Source: Planctomycetota bacterium
GTDB taxonomy: Bacteria; Planctomycetota; MHYJ01; WSZJ01; JACPWG01
NCBI GenBank assembly: GCA_016197205.1
Contig: JACPWG010000067.1
Coordinates: forward strand, 46,157-110,156
Direction: 5' to 3'
Length of the DNA: 64,000 nt
Below are positions 16,902 through 24,790 of this stretch, piece after piece. The notes beneath the pieces are model-generated. The model searched no databases, was not told the DNA's origin, and saw nothing but the letters and a program-made list of their open reading frames with translations. The stretch's first letter is position 1; each line of letters begins with the position of its first letter. Made by a program: the position numbers and the translations under genes.

Positions 16902-18032
16902 CTACTGGAGCTCCGACGCAGGGCCGTTCGCGGGCGCCGGCTCCCCACCCGCGGAGGCCTCCTTCTGCGCTTCCACCACGGCCGGAGCGGGCGCGAGTCC
17001 CCGCAGGAGTCCGAGGTGGACTCCGATGGCCACGCCGGTCCCCGTCAGGGCCAGCTCAACGACGCGCGCCACCACCGTGTAGGCGAGTCCCTCCGGGTCG
17101 GTCAGGCCCAGCAAGCGGAAAATGAAAAGGAAGCCCCCCTCGTAGAGACCGACCCCGCCGGGCGTGAACTGCAGCGCCATGATAAGCTGGGTGAGGACGA
17201 AAAACACCCCGAGCGTGGAGAAAGCGAAGGTTTTTGCGCCGGGCACCCACGCGAAGAAGGCCAAGGGGCGCAGGAAGACGAGCGTGAGCGAGGCGAACAT
17301 GAGGAGGTGGGAGAGCAGGGTGGCGGGCAGGCGCCGGACGAACGCCTCGTGAATGAGGTCCTCCATGTCCGAGGCGGCGACGGCGGCTCGGGAAAAAAAA
17401 GCCGGTCGCCACCAGCCGCGCTCGGCGAACCAAGACAAGAGGCGCGCGCTCCAGCGGGCTCGCGCCAGGAAGGACCAAAGGAGCGCCCCCAGCGCCGCGC
17501 CCACCAGGAGGTCGAAGGCGACCAGGAAGACGAGGAGCGGGGTCCCGAGTCGCGCGCCGTAGAGCAGGACCGCCGCTCCCGAACCCAGCCAGCAGTATGC
17601 GAGGAAGGCGGACAGCTCCTGGAACTTGTGCACGAGAATCGTGCCGAGCACTCGTCGCTTCGGGAGTTTTCGGCGGGCGGCCACGTAGAACATCCGGATG
17701 GGCTCGCCTCCGAGGTACATCGAGGGCGTGAGGAAGGCCATCGCGAAGCCCATGAACATGGCGTTCACGAGCACGGGGAAGGGGACCTTGTCCCCCGCCG
17801 ACCGGAGCAGGATCCCCCAAGCGACGGTCTGCAGGAGGAGGATGGCGAGGCCGTTCGCGAGAAGGGAGAGCGTGGCCCCCGCTCCCGCCCGCGACAGGGC
17901 GGCCCACACCTCGTCCGTGCCCACCCAGGCGAACACGCACACGAGCAGCCCGAGGCCCAACGCGAGCGACAGCGTGAACGCGATCCGAGCCCGCGGGCGA
18001 GCCTGCCGGGAGGAACTGGAGGGAAGAGCCAT
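16902..18032 (-). CDS. LPG-synthase/flippase-type multi-pass membrane protein
   Basis: This codes for 376 aa, mostly hydrophobic, with seven to eight membrane segments. Features of the lysylphosphatidylglycerol-synthase transmembrane domain (UPF0104) are visible: LTPSMYLGGEPIRMFYVAAR in the first half (the family's GGEP/R motif) and ALQFTPGGVGLYEGGFLF in the second (PGG.G..E). The catalytic aminoacyl-transferase half of MprF is absent, so this is the stand-alone membrane form, which is linked to lipid flipping or to glycolipid and glycosyl transfer pathways. The C-terminal 30 residues are a Pro/Ala-rich cytoplasmic tail. The stop is TAG at 16902-16904. It is the last gene before a 49-nt tandem array and may be co-oriented with, but not in, the Mla operon. 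Confidence 0.8.
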   Translation of the reverse strand: MALPSSSSRQARPRARIAFTLSLALGLGLLVCVFAWVGTDEVWAALSRAGAGATLSLLANGLAILLLQTVAWGILLRSAGDKVPFPVLVNAMFMGFAMAFLTPSMYLGGEPIRMFYVAARRKLPKRRVLGTILVHKFQELSAFLAYCWLGSGAAVLLYGARLGTPLLVFLVAFDLLVGAALGALLWSFLARARWSARLLSWFAERGWWRPAFFSRAAVAASDMEDLIHEAFVRRLPATLLSHLLMFASLTLVFLRPLAFFAWVPGAKTFAFSTLGVFFVLTQLIMALQFTPGGVGLYEGGFLFIFRLLGLTDPEGLAYTVVARVVELALTGTGVAIGVHLGLLRGLAPAPAVVEAQKEASAGGEPAPANGPASELQ

Positions 18033-18109
18033 GTGTCACCTCTTCGACCAAGCACGCCGAGCGTCGGACACCGAGGACGCTGAAAAGCTCTCCGTGCTTT
18101 CAGCGTCTT

Positions 18110-18405
18110 CGGTGGCTCGTCCCGGTCGTCGTGGTGGTTTCGGCGTCTTCAGCGTCTTCGGCGGCCCGTCCCGGTCGTCGTCGTAATTTCGGCGTGTTCG
18201 GCGTCTTCGGTGGCTCGTCCCCGTCGTCGTCGCAGTTTCGGCGTGTTCGGCGTCTTCGGCGGCCCGTCCTGGTCGTCGTCGCAGTTTCGGCGTCTTCGGC
18301 GTCTTCGGTGGCTCGTCCCCGTCGTCGTCGCAGTTTCGGCGTGTTCGGCGTCTTCGGTGGCTCGTCCCCGTCGTCGTCCTTTGTCTTCAGCGGTTTCAGC
18401 GTCTT
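18110..18405 (+). repeat. 49-nt tandem repeat array, about six units
   Basis: The unit runs GTTTCGGCGTGTTCGGCGTC then TTCGGTGGCTCGTCCCCGTC then GTCGTCGCA. About six head-to-tail copies vary at a few positions (GTG/CTT, GGTGGCTC/GGCGGCCC, CCCGG/CCCCG). Only 49 mod 3 = 1, so no constant peptide repeat is made, although long chance ORFs run through on both strands. It fills the gap between mlaD and the membrane-protein gene. Confidence 0.8.
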
Positions 18406-18432
18406 TGGCGGCTTCCCCCTCTCTCCCGGCGC

Positions 18433-19686
18433 CTACTTCGGCGGCGGCATCTTCGAGAGCCGGGCCCAGAACTCTTTTGCCGCCTCCTGGTACCGGCCCA
18501 GACTCGCCTGCACGGTGGCCCTCGCCTCCTCCACCAGCTTCGCATCCACGCCTTCCCGGCCAGGCCGCGACAGCGCCTCCAGGTCCGCGATCGCGCCGTC
18601 GAGCGAGGAAGCGGCCATGTTGAAGTTCCGCGCCGCGCCGTACAGGTTCACGGACTCCAGCTCGCTTTCGTCCGGGTTGTGCAAGAGCCACCACGGGTGA
18701 CGCCGGATCTCCCCCATCGTGGCCTTCAAGTCGACCGAGAAGTCCTTCACGTTCGCGGTCGCCTTGTTGATGTTCCCCCCGCTCCCCTCGAGGATCGCGC
18801 CCGCCTTGCGCGCCGCGGCGTCCGTGCTCGCCAGCGCCGCGTCCACCTTCTCCTTCGTCGCCGCGAGGCCGTCCGAGAAGTCCCGCAGGTTCTTGAAGAG
18901 CGCGGCGAGGTTCTCGCGGTTCTTCTCGCCCACGACTTCGCCCGCCGAGCCGGTCACCTTCTTGAGGTTCGAAAGCGTCTCGTCGATGTTCTCCTTGTTC
19001 CCCGCCATCATCTCCTTGAACTTCGTCGCGCCTTCCTCGATCGACCCGCTGCCGTTCTTCAGGTTTTCCACCGTCTTCTTCAAGTTCGTGCGCACCTCCT
19101 CGTCCCCGACGAGCTTTCGGAGGTCGGCGATGAGGCCCTTCAGCTCGGCGATGAGCGGCTTGACGTCGGTCATGATGTCGGAGAGGGAGCCCGACTCTTT
19201 CGCGAGGAGCAGCTCGTCGGCCTGGAGCGGCTCCACGCCGCCCGGCGGCGGCTGCAGGACCACGGACGTGATGCCGGTGATCGTCTTGTCGATCATGGCG
19301 GAGGACCCGGACAGGTACTTCACGTCCGTCTTCACGTCGAGCCGGACCTCGACGAGGGTGTTTTCAACGGTCTCGCCGGAAGGCGCGCCCGGGATCGGCT
19401 CCGTGCCGGCGGGGGTGCCGCCGGCGGCGGGCACAGGGGGGACCGCCGGAGCGGGCGCCTGCACCCGGACGAAGCCGATGCGTGACACTTTTCCGACCTC
19501 GACGCCGGCGTAGAAGACGGGGTCGTAGGTCTTGAGGCCGCTCGCGTCCTTGAAACGGACGGTGAGGACCCGGGGGGTCTCTCTCTTGATCTCGATCCCG
19601 CCGACCCCGAACAGGGCCAGAAAGACCAGGGTGGCGGCCGCGAGGACCACCAGCCCGGCGATGATCTCGCTCTTCGCGCTCTGCAC
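18433..19686 (-). CDS. mlaD: MlaD-type MCE-domain protein
   Basis: This codes for 417 aa from GTG 19686 (GGAGAAG upstream). The N-terminal membrane anchor is SEIIAGLVVLAAATLVFLALFGVGG and is followed by the MCE domain (FKDASGLKTYDPVFYAGVEVGKVSRIGFV), with a Pro-rich insertion at about residues 78-100. The long C-terminal part (about 150-380) is a helical, coiled-coil-like needle of repeated LKxLIADLRKL / ENLAALFKNLRDFSDGL segments, as in MCE proteins longer than E. coli MlaD. It binds phospholipid in the periplasm for the MlaFE transporter. It follows mlaF by 24 nt and is the last gene of the leftward operon. Confidence 0.88.
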   Translation of the reverse strand: MQSAKSEIIAGLVVLAAATLVFLALFGVGGIEIKRETPRVLTVRFKDASGLKTYDPVFYAGVEVGKVSRIGFVRVQAPAPAVPPVPAAGGTPAGTEPIPGAPSGETVENTLVEVRLDVKTDVKYLSGSSAMIDKTITGITSVVLQPPPGGVEPLQADELLLAKESGSLSDIMTDVKPLIAELKGLIADLRKLVGDEEVRTNLKKTVENLKNGSGSIEEGATKFKEMMAGNKENIDETLSNLKKVTGSAGEVVGEKNRENLAALFKNLRDFSDGLAATKEKVDAALASTDAAARKAGAILEGSGGNINKATANVKDFSVDLKATMGEIRRHPWWLLHNPDESELESVNLYGAARNFNMAASSLDGAIADLEALSRPGREGVDAKLVEEARATVQASLGRYQEAAKEFWARLSKMPPPK

Positions 19687-19710
19687 GCTTGCTTCTCCGT
19701 CAAGGGGTCT

Positions 19711-20523
19711 CTAGGCTTCGCCCAGGAGGTCCCGCAGGTAGTCCTCGCTGGACGCGTGCGCGGTGAGGGGCCCTTCGAGCGAACCGTCGATGAATTGCCG
19801 GACGAGCGGATCTTCCGACTTCCGGAATTCCTGCGGCGTGCCCGCCATGCGCACCTCGCCGACGTGCAGCATCACCATCCGATCGGCGACGTGAAACGCG
19901 CTCGTCATGTCGTGCGTGACGACGATCGAGGTCACGCGGAGCTTGTCCCGCAGGTCGACGATGAGCTGGCTGATCTCGGTCGAGGCGATCGGGTCGAGGC
20001 CGGCCGTGGGCTCGTCGTAAAACAAAACCTCGGGATCCAACGCGATCGCCCGCGCGAGGCCCGCGCGCTTCCTCATGCCGCCGCTGATCTCCGACGGCTT
20101 CAACGTATCGGGGCGGGTCCACCCGACCATCTTGAGCTTCATCTTGACCATGAGCTCGATGATGCCCGGGTCGAGCCGCGCGTGCTCCAGGAGCGGCAGC
20201 GCGACGTTTTCGGCGATCGACATGGAGTTGTAGAGCGCCCCGGACTGGAAGAGGATGCCGAAGCGCTTTTTCAGTTCGTCCATCTTCCAGGTGGACAGGC
20301 GCAGGATGTCCTCGCCGAGGAGCCGGATCTCCCCCGCGTCCGGGCGCAGGACGCCCACGAGGTGCCCGAGCAGCGTGCTCTTCCCGCAGCCGCTGCCCCC
20401 CATGATCACGAGGGTTTCGCCGCGGTACACGGTGAAAGTGATCCCCTTCAGGACCGGCTGTCCCTTGAAGGCTTTCCGCAGGTTCACCACCTCGATGACC
20501 GGCTCGCGCGCGGGGGCGTCCAC
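19711..20523 (-). CDS. mlaF: MlaF-type ABC transporter ATPase
   Basis: This codes for 270 aa from GTG 20523, three bases after the end of the permease gene. Walker A is GGSGCGKSTLLGHLVG, the signature SGGMRKRAGLARAI and Walker B EVLFYDEPTAGLDP, with THDM as the switch His. These exact forms are typical of the Mla/Ttg2A/VpsC subgroup. The C-terminal 25 residues (DGSLEGPLTAHASSEDYLRDLLGEA) form the usual handle region. It powers lipid transport between membranes with MlaE and MlaD. Confidence 0.92.
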   Translation of the reverse strand: MDAPAREPVIEVVNLRKAFKGQPVLKGITFTVYRGETLVIMGGSGCGKSTLLGHLVGVLRPDAGEIRLLGEDILRLSTWKMDELKKRFGILFQSGALYNSMSIAENVALPLLEHARLDPGIIELMVKMKLKMVGWTRPDTLKPSEISGGMRKRAGLARAIALDPEVLFYDEPTAGLDPIASTEISQLIVDLRDKLRVTSIVVTHDMTSAFHVADRMVMLHVGEVRMAGTPQEFRKSEDPLVRQFIDGSLEGPLTAHASSEDYLRDLLGEA

Positions 20524-20526
20524 GGC

Positions 20527-21369
20527 CTAGGCCTCGAAGAGGAAATAGAACAGGAACGTGAAGAAGCAGTCGGCGACGATCACGAAGAGGATCGAGAGGA
20601 CGACGGCGTTCGTCGTCGCCCGGCCGACGCCCTCGGCGCCCCCTTTGGTGGAAAGGCCCTGGTGGCAGCCGATGAGGGCGAGGAGCAGCGCGAAGGCCTC
20701 GGATTTCACGAGGCCGGTGTAGATGTCCTTCGCGACCACGGCCTCGAAGCACTTCGAAATGAAAAGATCGGAATTGAGCTGGAGGATGCGGGTCCCGATG
20801 ACCCAGCCGCCCGTGATGCCGGCGAGGTCTGCGAAGATGGTCACGCAGGGGAGCATGATCATCGTGGCGAGCAGGCGCGGGACCACGAGGAAGCGGTTCG
20901 GGTGGATCGCGGACGTGCGCAGCGCCATGATCTCTTCGTAGACCTGCATCGTGCCCAGCTCGGCGGCGATGGAGCCGGAAATGAAGCCGGACATGACCAG
21001 TGCGGTGATGAGCGGGCCCAGCTCACGGATGATGGCGACCGAAACGAGGTTCGAGACGTATTCCGTGACGCCGAATTTCTTGAGGATGTAGGCGGTCTGG
21101 AGGGCGAGGATCATGCCGAGGAAGAAGAGGACGAGGCAACTGATCGGGAGGGAGGTGGGGCCGACGCGGTAGCCCTGCTCGGCGGTCGCGTGGATGCGGA
21201 CGCCGCGGCGGCGCCGGACCCGGCCGGAGAGCCCGGTGGCCCAGAAGAGGGGCCAGGCAACCCAGCTTGCGATCCAGAGCCCGCAGTCCCACAGGAGCCA
21301 GAACGACTGCCCCACCCCCTGGCAGAGGGCGAGGGCCGGTCGTCCGATGGCGGCGAGAAGAGTCCCCAT
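20527..21369 (-). CDS. mlaE: MlaE-type lipid ABC transporter permease
   Basis: This codes for 280 aa with an amphipathic N-terminal elbow helix and five membrane helices. The MlaE signature VGPTSLPISCLVLFFLGMILALQTAY, the conserved FGVTEYVSNLVSVAIIRELGPLITALVMSGF and ELGTMQVYEEIMALRTS are present. It starts nine bases after the STAS gene and is followed at once by mlaF. Neighbours mlaF and mlaD complete the inner-membrane complex; MlaA and MlaC are not in the window. Confidence 0.9.
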   Translation of the reverse strand: MGTLLAAIGRPALALCQGVGQSFWLLWDCGLWIASWVAWPLFWATGLSGRVRRRRGVRIHATAEQGYRVGPTSLPISCLVLFFLGMILALQTAYILKKFGVTEYVSNLVSVAIIRELGPLITALVMSGFISGSIAAELGTMQVYEEIMALRTSAIHPNRFLVVPRLLATMIMLPCVTIFADLAGITGGWVIGTRILQLNSDLFISKCFEAVVAKDIYTGLVKSEAFALLLALIGCHQGLSTKGGAEGVGRATTNAVVLSILFVIVADCFFTFLFYFLFEA

Positions 21370-21378
21370 GCGCCGGTC

Positions 21379-21723
21379 CTACTTCGGCGGCGCGGCGAGT
21401 GCCGCCGCGACGTCGGCGAAGATCTCGAAGACCCCTTCCAGCTTCGCGAGCCGGAAGACGTCGTGGACGGTGCCGGGGAGCCCGGCCAGCCGCAGCACGC
21501 CTTTGTACTTCCTCATTTCCTTCAGGCAGTCCAGGAGCGTCGCGATGCCCGAGCTGTCGATGTACTCGACCTTCGAGAGGTCGCAGATCAGGAGCTTCTT
21601 TTTTTCCTTGGCGAGACCCCGGAGGAGCTTGCGGACCTCGGGGGAATTGGCGAGGTCGATTTCCCCCTTGAACTCGACGACGGTCGCGGGGGCCGCCTCC
21701 CGGATCGAATGAGCGATCGCCAT
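21379..21723 (-). CDS. STAS-domain protein (anti-sigma-factor antagonist or MlaB-like)
   Basis: This codes for 114 aa, a complete STAS domain: VVEFKGEIDLANSPEVRKLL, then LLICDLSKVEYIDSSGIATLL with a phosphorylatable Ser (DSSG) at about residue 62. Two readings compete. It could be the SpoIIAA/RsbV-type partner of the RsbW-like kinase encoded directly upstream, or the MlaB-like subunit of the lipid transporter encoded directly downstream. MlaB of E. coli is itself a STAS protein. Both may be true, which would put the transporter under Ser/Thr phosphorylation control. Confidence 0.88.
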   Translation of the reverse strand: MAIAHSIREAAPATVVEFKGEIDLANSPEVRKLLRGLAKEKKKLLICDLSKVEYIDSSGIATLLDCLKEMRKYKGVLRLAGLPGTVHDVFRLAKLEGVFEIFADVAAALAAPPK

Positions 21724-21735
21724 GCGGTGTGGGCC

Positions 21736-22302
21736 TTACTGGGGGTGTGCCGCGCGTCGGGGCTTCGCGGGTGGGCGGACCTGGGCGTCCGCCTTCCCGT
21801 CCTTCGCCCGTCGGACGATAAACGTGGTCGTGTCCGGGTTGTGCCAGGTCGCGGATTCCTCCGTCGCCGCCGACGGCGCGGGCAGCGCCTTCGCGAGCCG
21901 CGAGATGGTCCCTTTCGTCGGGGAGACGTCGAAGACGACCTTGTCCATGATCGAGAGGAGGAAGTGCATGCCCCGCCCGCCGAGACGGGTGGTGCCGGGA
22001 CGCTTGGGCGTGAGCGTGGCCTCGCGCGGCTTTTCGCCGAAATCGCGGATCACGATCTCGATGCCGCTCGGCCCGGGCACGCACCGCACGCGAATGGGGC
22101 GCGTCGGGTCGTTCCGGTAGCTGTACTTGATGATGTTCGTGCAGACCTCGTCCACGGCGAGCGCGACCATCGCCTGGTCTCGCTCGGTGAAGCCCGCGAG
22201 GCCGCTGGCCTTCGCCACCACCGCGCGCACGACCGTCATTTGGCGCGGGTCGCTCGTGACCGATAGCTCGATCGGCATCGCCCGGGTGCGCGCGCTCGTC
22301 AC
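21736..22302 (-). CDS. RsbW-like serine-protein kinase (anti-sigma factor type)
   Basis: This codes for 188 aa from GTG 22302, which overlaps the stop of the preceding lipoprotein gene as GTGA. An ATG 24 nt later (MPIELSV) is the alternative but has no ribosome binding site. The GHKL-ATPase motifs are readable: N box AVDEVCTNIIKYSY, G1 IRDFGEKP and G2 GRGMHFLLSIMDKV. The extra C-terminal 45 residues (basic, Pro-rich) are not part of the family core. Such kinases phosphorylate the DSSG serine of a STAS partner; a fitting partner is the next gene, 12 nt away. No sigma factor is adjacent. Confidence 0.88.
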   Translation of the reverse strand: MTSARTRAMPIELSVTSDPRQMTVVRAVVAKASGLAGFTERDQAMVALAVDEVCTNIIKYSYRNDPTRPIRVRCVPGPSGIEIVIRDFGEKPREATLTPKRPGTTRLGGRGMHFLLSIMDKVVFDVSPTKGTISRLAKALPAPSAATEESATWHNPDTTTFIVRRAKDGKADAQVRPPAKPRRAAHPQ

Positions 22303-22748
22303 TGCTTCGTCTCCGTTGGACCCGGGGCCGGGGTGGGGGCGGCCGGTTCGGGGGCCGGGGCCTGGGCCGGTTTGGGCTCTGTCGCGCCGGCGCCGCCCGT
22401 CGGCGGCTTGGGCCAGCGCTTGCGCAGCTCCGCCAGCTCCGCCGCTCGCACGGCTTCGCTCCCATAGGGTGTATACCGGATGGGCTCCCCGGCGAGGCTG
22501 CAGACGGCGTGGAACGCGAACATCCGTACTTGCGGCTCGTCGTCCTCGAGGCGGTCAAGGAGGAAGGGGAGCGCGTCCTTCTCCCCGCGCTCGACGAGGA
22601 CGCGCAGGGCGTAGACCCGGAGGTCCGGGTCGGTGCTCTTCAAGTTCTCGCGCCAATCCGTGCTGACGGCCACATGCGGGCCCGTGGTGCAGCCCGCGAG
22701 GAGGGCCGCCGCGAGGCCGAGGTGAAGGACGCGGTTCAACTTGCGCAT
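22299..22748 (-). CDS. HEAT-repeat lipoprotein
   Basis: This codes for 149 aa. MRKLNRVLHLGLAAALLAGC is a signal peptide with lipobox LLAGC, and the mature protein starts CTTGPHVAV. One to two HEAT-like repeats (DPDLRVYALRVLVERGEKDALPFLLDRLEDDEPQVRMFAFHAVCSLAGE) follow, then a Pro/Ala/Glu-rich tail. It is the first gene of the leftward RsbW-STAS-Mla operon, whose promoter must lie right of 22748. A role as an envelope partner of the transporter is only inferred from position. Confidence 0.8.
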   Translation of the reverse strand: MRKLNRVLHLGLAAALLAGCTTGPHVAVSTDWRENLKSTDPDLRVYALRVLVERGEKDALPFLLDRLEDDEPQVRMFAFHAVCSLAGEPIRYTPYGSEAVRAAELAELRKRWPKPPTGGAGATEPKPAQAPAPEPAAPTPAPGPTETKQ

Positions 22749-23155
22749 GGGCTCTGCCGATGAATTCGTGTTCGGGAGCTCCTTGAGGAGCCGCTTCAGG
22801 ATCGACCCGCGTCCTTGTCACCGACCCCAACGGAACCGCGACCGTGAGGGAGCGGCCTCGGCGGGTTCATGCGTGCCTTGGGTTCGCTTGCGCCGACACG
22901 CGTGCGACCGCTCGGGCAGCCGATTCTCCAGGAGTGCGGCTGTTCTCTTTCGTCGGCCCGGGTGCCTGGCCCCAGGGCGCGGAGCTGTAACCTGGCCGGC
23001 TTCCCCGCTTGGAGAGCTACGATACGGATTCCCAAATTCGGTGACCTATCTTGACAGGATAACAGGAGTAACCGGATGTGCCGGTACCGCATCCGGTTGC
23101 TCCTGTGCTCCTGTCAAAGACAGGACCCAGGTGATCGCACCGGCGGAATCGCGTA
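22749..23155. other. intergenic region with dispersed repeats
   Basis: No gene is seen. It holds a copy of the CGACCGTGAGGGAG repeat at 22832-22855 and a long hairpin at 23053-23115. It lies upstream of the leftward Mla operon and downstream of livF. Confidence 0.5.
23053..23115. repeat. 63-nt imperfect palindrome
   Basis: Arms 23053-23078 and 23090-23115 pair over 26 positions with about four mismatches (left arm starts GACAGGATAACAGG; right arm ends CTGTGCTCCTGTC) around an 11-nt loop. It lies 40 nt after the livF stop, so it could end that transcript, but the sequence looks like a dispersed repeat. Confidence 0.7.
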
Positions 23156-23875
23156 CTAGCTCCCGAGGTACGCGTCCTGCACCCGCGGGTCGGCCAGCAG
23201 CGCCGATGCAGCGTCGGACATCGTGATCCGACCGGTCTCCAGGACGTAGCCCCGGTGGGCCGTCTTCAAGGCCAGTTTCGCGTGTTGCTCGACGAGCAGC
23301 AGCGTCACGCCGTCCTTGTTCACCTCGCGGAGGATCTCGAAGACCTTGCTGACGATGAGCGGCGCCAGCCCCAGCGACGGTTCGTCGAGCAGCAGCAGCC
23401 TCGGCCTCGCCATCAGCGCGCGCGCGATCGCCAGCATCTGTTGTTCGCCGCCGCTCAGCGTCCCGCCGAGCTGCGCCTGGCGTTCGCGCAGCACCGGGAA
23501 CCGGTGAAAGGACTTCTCCATGTCGTCGGCGATGCCGGCCCGGTCTTTCCGGATGAAGCCGCCCATCTCGAGGTTCTCGAGCACGGTCAGCCTCGGAAAG
23601 ATGCGGCGTCCCTCGGGGATCTGGCAGACCCCCATCTCCACGATCTTGTGGGGCGGAATGCCGGCGAGCGACTCGCCGCGGTAGAGGACGGCCCCGGTCC
23701 GCAGCGGCACCAGCCCGCTGACCGTCATGAGCGTCGTGGTCTTCCCGGCGCCGTTCGCGCCGATCATCGTCACGATCTCCCCCTCGCGGACCTCGAGGGA
23801 GATCCCCTTCAGCACCTCGATGGGGCCGTAGCCGGTGCGCACGTCCCTCAGTTCCAGGAGCGGGGTTTCTGGCAT
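23156..23875 (-). CDS. livF: branched-chain amino acid ABC transporter ATPase, LivF type
   Basis: This codes for 239 aa, normal for LivF. Walker A is GANGAGKTTTL, the Q-loop region CQIPEGRRIFPRLTVLENLEMGGF is diagnostic of LivF, the signature is LSGGEQQMLAIARAL and Walker B LLLLDEPSLGLAP. VEQHA carries the switch His. It is normally the last gene of livKHMGF; here it stands alone with its own promoter, so the rest of the transporter must be elsewhere or this ATPase serves another permease. Confidence 0.9.
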   Translation of the reverse strand: MPETPLLELRDVRTGYGPIEVLKGISLEVREGEIVTMIGANGAGKTTTLMTVSGLVPLRTGAVLYRGESLAGIPPHKIVEMGVCQIPEGRRIFPRLTVLENLEMGGFIRKDRAGIADDMEKSFHRFPVLRERQAQLGGTLSGGEQQMLAIARALMARPRLLLLDEPSLGLAPLIVSKVFEILREVNKDGVTLLLVEQHAKLALKTAHRGYVLETGRITMSDAASALLADPRVQDAYLGS

Positions 23876-23982
23876 GCGGGGATGGGCAAGCGGGAAGGGA
23901 GAGAATGGAGGAGCGAACAGCCTTTGCGCGGCGCGTGGGGGCCAGGTCCTGGTCGACTCGCCGGTCGCCGCGGAAGGCGATC

Positions 23983-24010
23983 ATTATAGGACGCTGGGGA
24001 AGGTTGTCAA
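23983..24010 (-). promoter_or_regulatory. consensus promoter for livF
   Basis: On the minus strand TTGACA (24010-24005) and TATAAT (23988-23983) are both perfect consensus with a 16-nt spacer. The gene starts about 105 nt downstream. Confidence 0.75.
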
Positions 24011-24315
24011 AACAAACCGGCGCTGGGTGCGGGACCGTGCTGAAATCGTGCCGAAATAGGGACCGTCACGCTTCTCCGCAAAGGAAATCGTCACTGTCCC
24101 TCGTGGGCCTTCCATATCGATCCTGGGGGTGCACGACATGGGGACGATGGAAGCGGAACGGGTCCGCGACGGACACACGGAACCGCGACCGTGGGCGAGC
24201 GGTCTCCGCGCGTTCTTCCAGAGCCGCGGATTCGACCTCGCTGCCCGGTGGGTTCGCAGGGCGCCCCCCTGCGGGTCGGCGGCCTCGAACCGGCGGTCAT
24301 GGCAGAACGCCCCCA

Positions 24316-24341
24316 GACCGCTCCCTCACGGTCGCGGTTCG
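24316..24341 (-). repeat. dispersed repeat CGACCGTGAGGGAG, inverted copy
   Basis: Other copies are at 22832-22855 and 29104-29127 (plus orientation). The sequence is recalled as common in planctomycete intergenic DNA. Confidence 0.55.
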
Positions 24342-24433
24342 GTTTCCACGCGGGACGCGCCTGCGATGGAAACGAAGGACCTACCGGAACGACATGGAAA
24401 GCCCACTAGGTAGGTCGCAGCCCAGGGAATCTC

Positions 24434-24462
24434 TTGCAAGCCTCCCGGGCTCCCCCTATAAT
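24434..24462 (+). promoter_or_regulatory. sigma-70-like promoter for gatCAB
   Basis: TTGCAA (24434-24439) and perfect TATAAT (24457-24462) are separated by 17 nt, 28 nt before the gatC start. Confidence 0.75.
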
Positions 24463-24490
24463 CCGCCCCTCTTTCCCTGAGGACTCTCGC

Positions 24491-24778
24491 ATGAAGGTGG
24501 ACCCCGCTCTCGTCGACCACGTCGCGCGCTTGGCCCGGCTCGGCCTCACGCCCGACGACCGCCTGCGGTACGTCTCGGAGCTCACGCGCATCCTCGCGTA
24601 CGTCGAGAAGCTCAACACCCTCGACGTCGCCGGTGCGGAACCGCTCGTGCACCCCTTCGAGGGCCGGAACGTCTTCCGGCCGGACGCGGTCCAGGCCTCC
24701 CCGCCCCCCGAAGACGGATTGGCCAACGCGCCCGACCGCATCGAGAAGTTCTTCAAGGTCCCGAAGGTCATCGAGTAG
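24491..24778 (+). CDS. gatC: Asp-tRNA(Asn)/Glu-tRNA(Gln) amidotransferase subunit C
   Basis: This codes for 95 aa from ATG 24491. VDHVARLARLGLTPDDRLRYVSELTRILAYVEKLNTLDVAGAEPLVHP is the canonical GatC helix and belt, and the end (NAPDRIEKFFKVPKVIE) matches the family's conserved C-terminus. GatC wraps the GatA-GatB interface. The frame is open upstream through the promoter and that part is not used. Confidence 0.95.
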   Translation: MKVDPALVDHVARLARLGLTPDDRLRYVSELTRILAYVEKLNTLDVAGAEPLVHPFEGRNVFRPDAVQASPPPEDGLANAPDRIEKFFKVPKVIE

Positions 24779-24790
24779 CCGAGGCGCCGG

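Larger units (their letters stand above)
23876..24490. other. intergenic region between livF and gatC with repeats
   Basis: The region is a 615-nt gap with divergent promoters at its two ends and, between them, copies of the CTCCCTCACGGTCGCGG repeat (24317-24341, and a variant near 24181). No gene is seen; the short ORFs read through repeats. Confidence 0.5.

Noticed and set aside
18110..18405. CRISPR array
   Set aside because: Units are directly joined 49-nt repeats with no spacers, and no cas gene is near.
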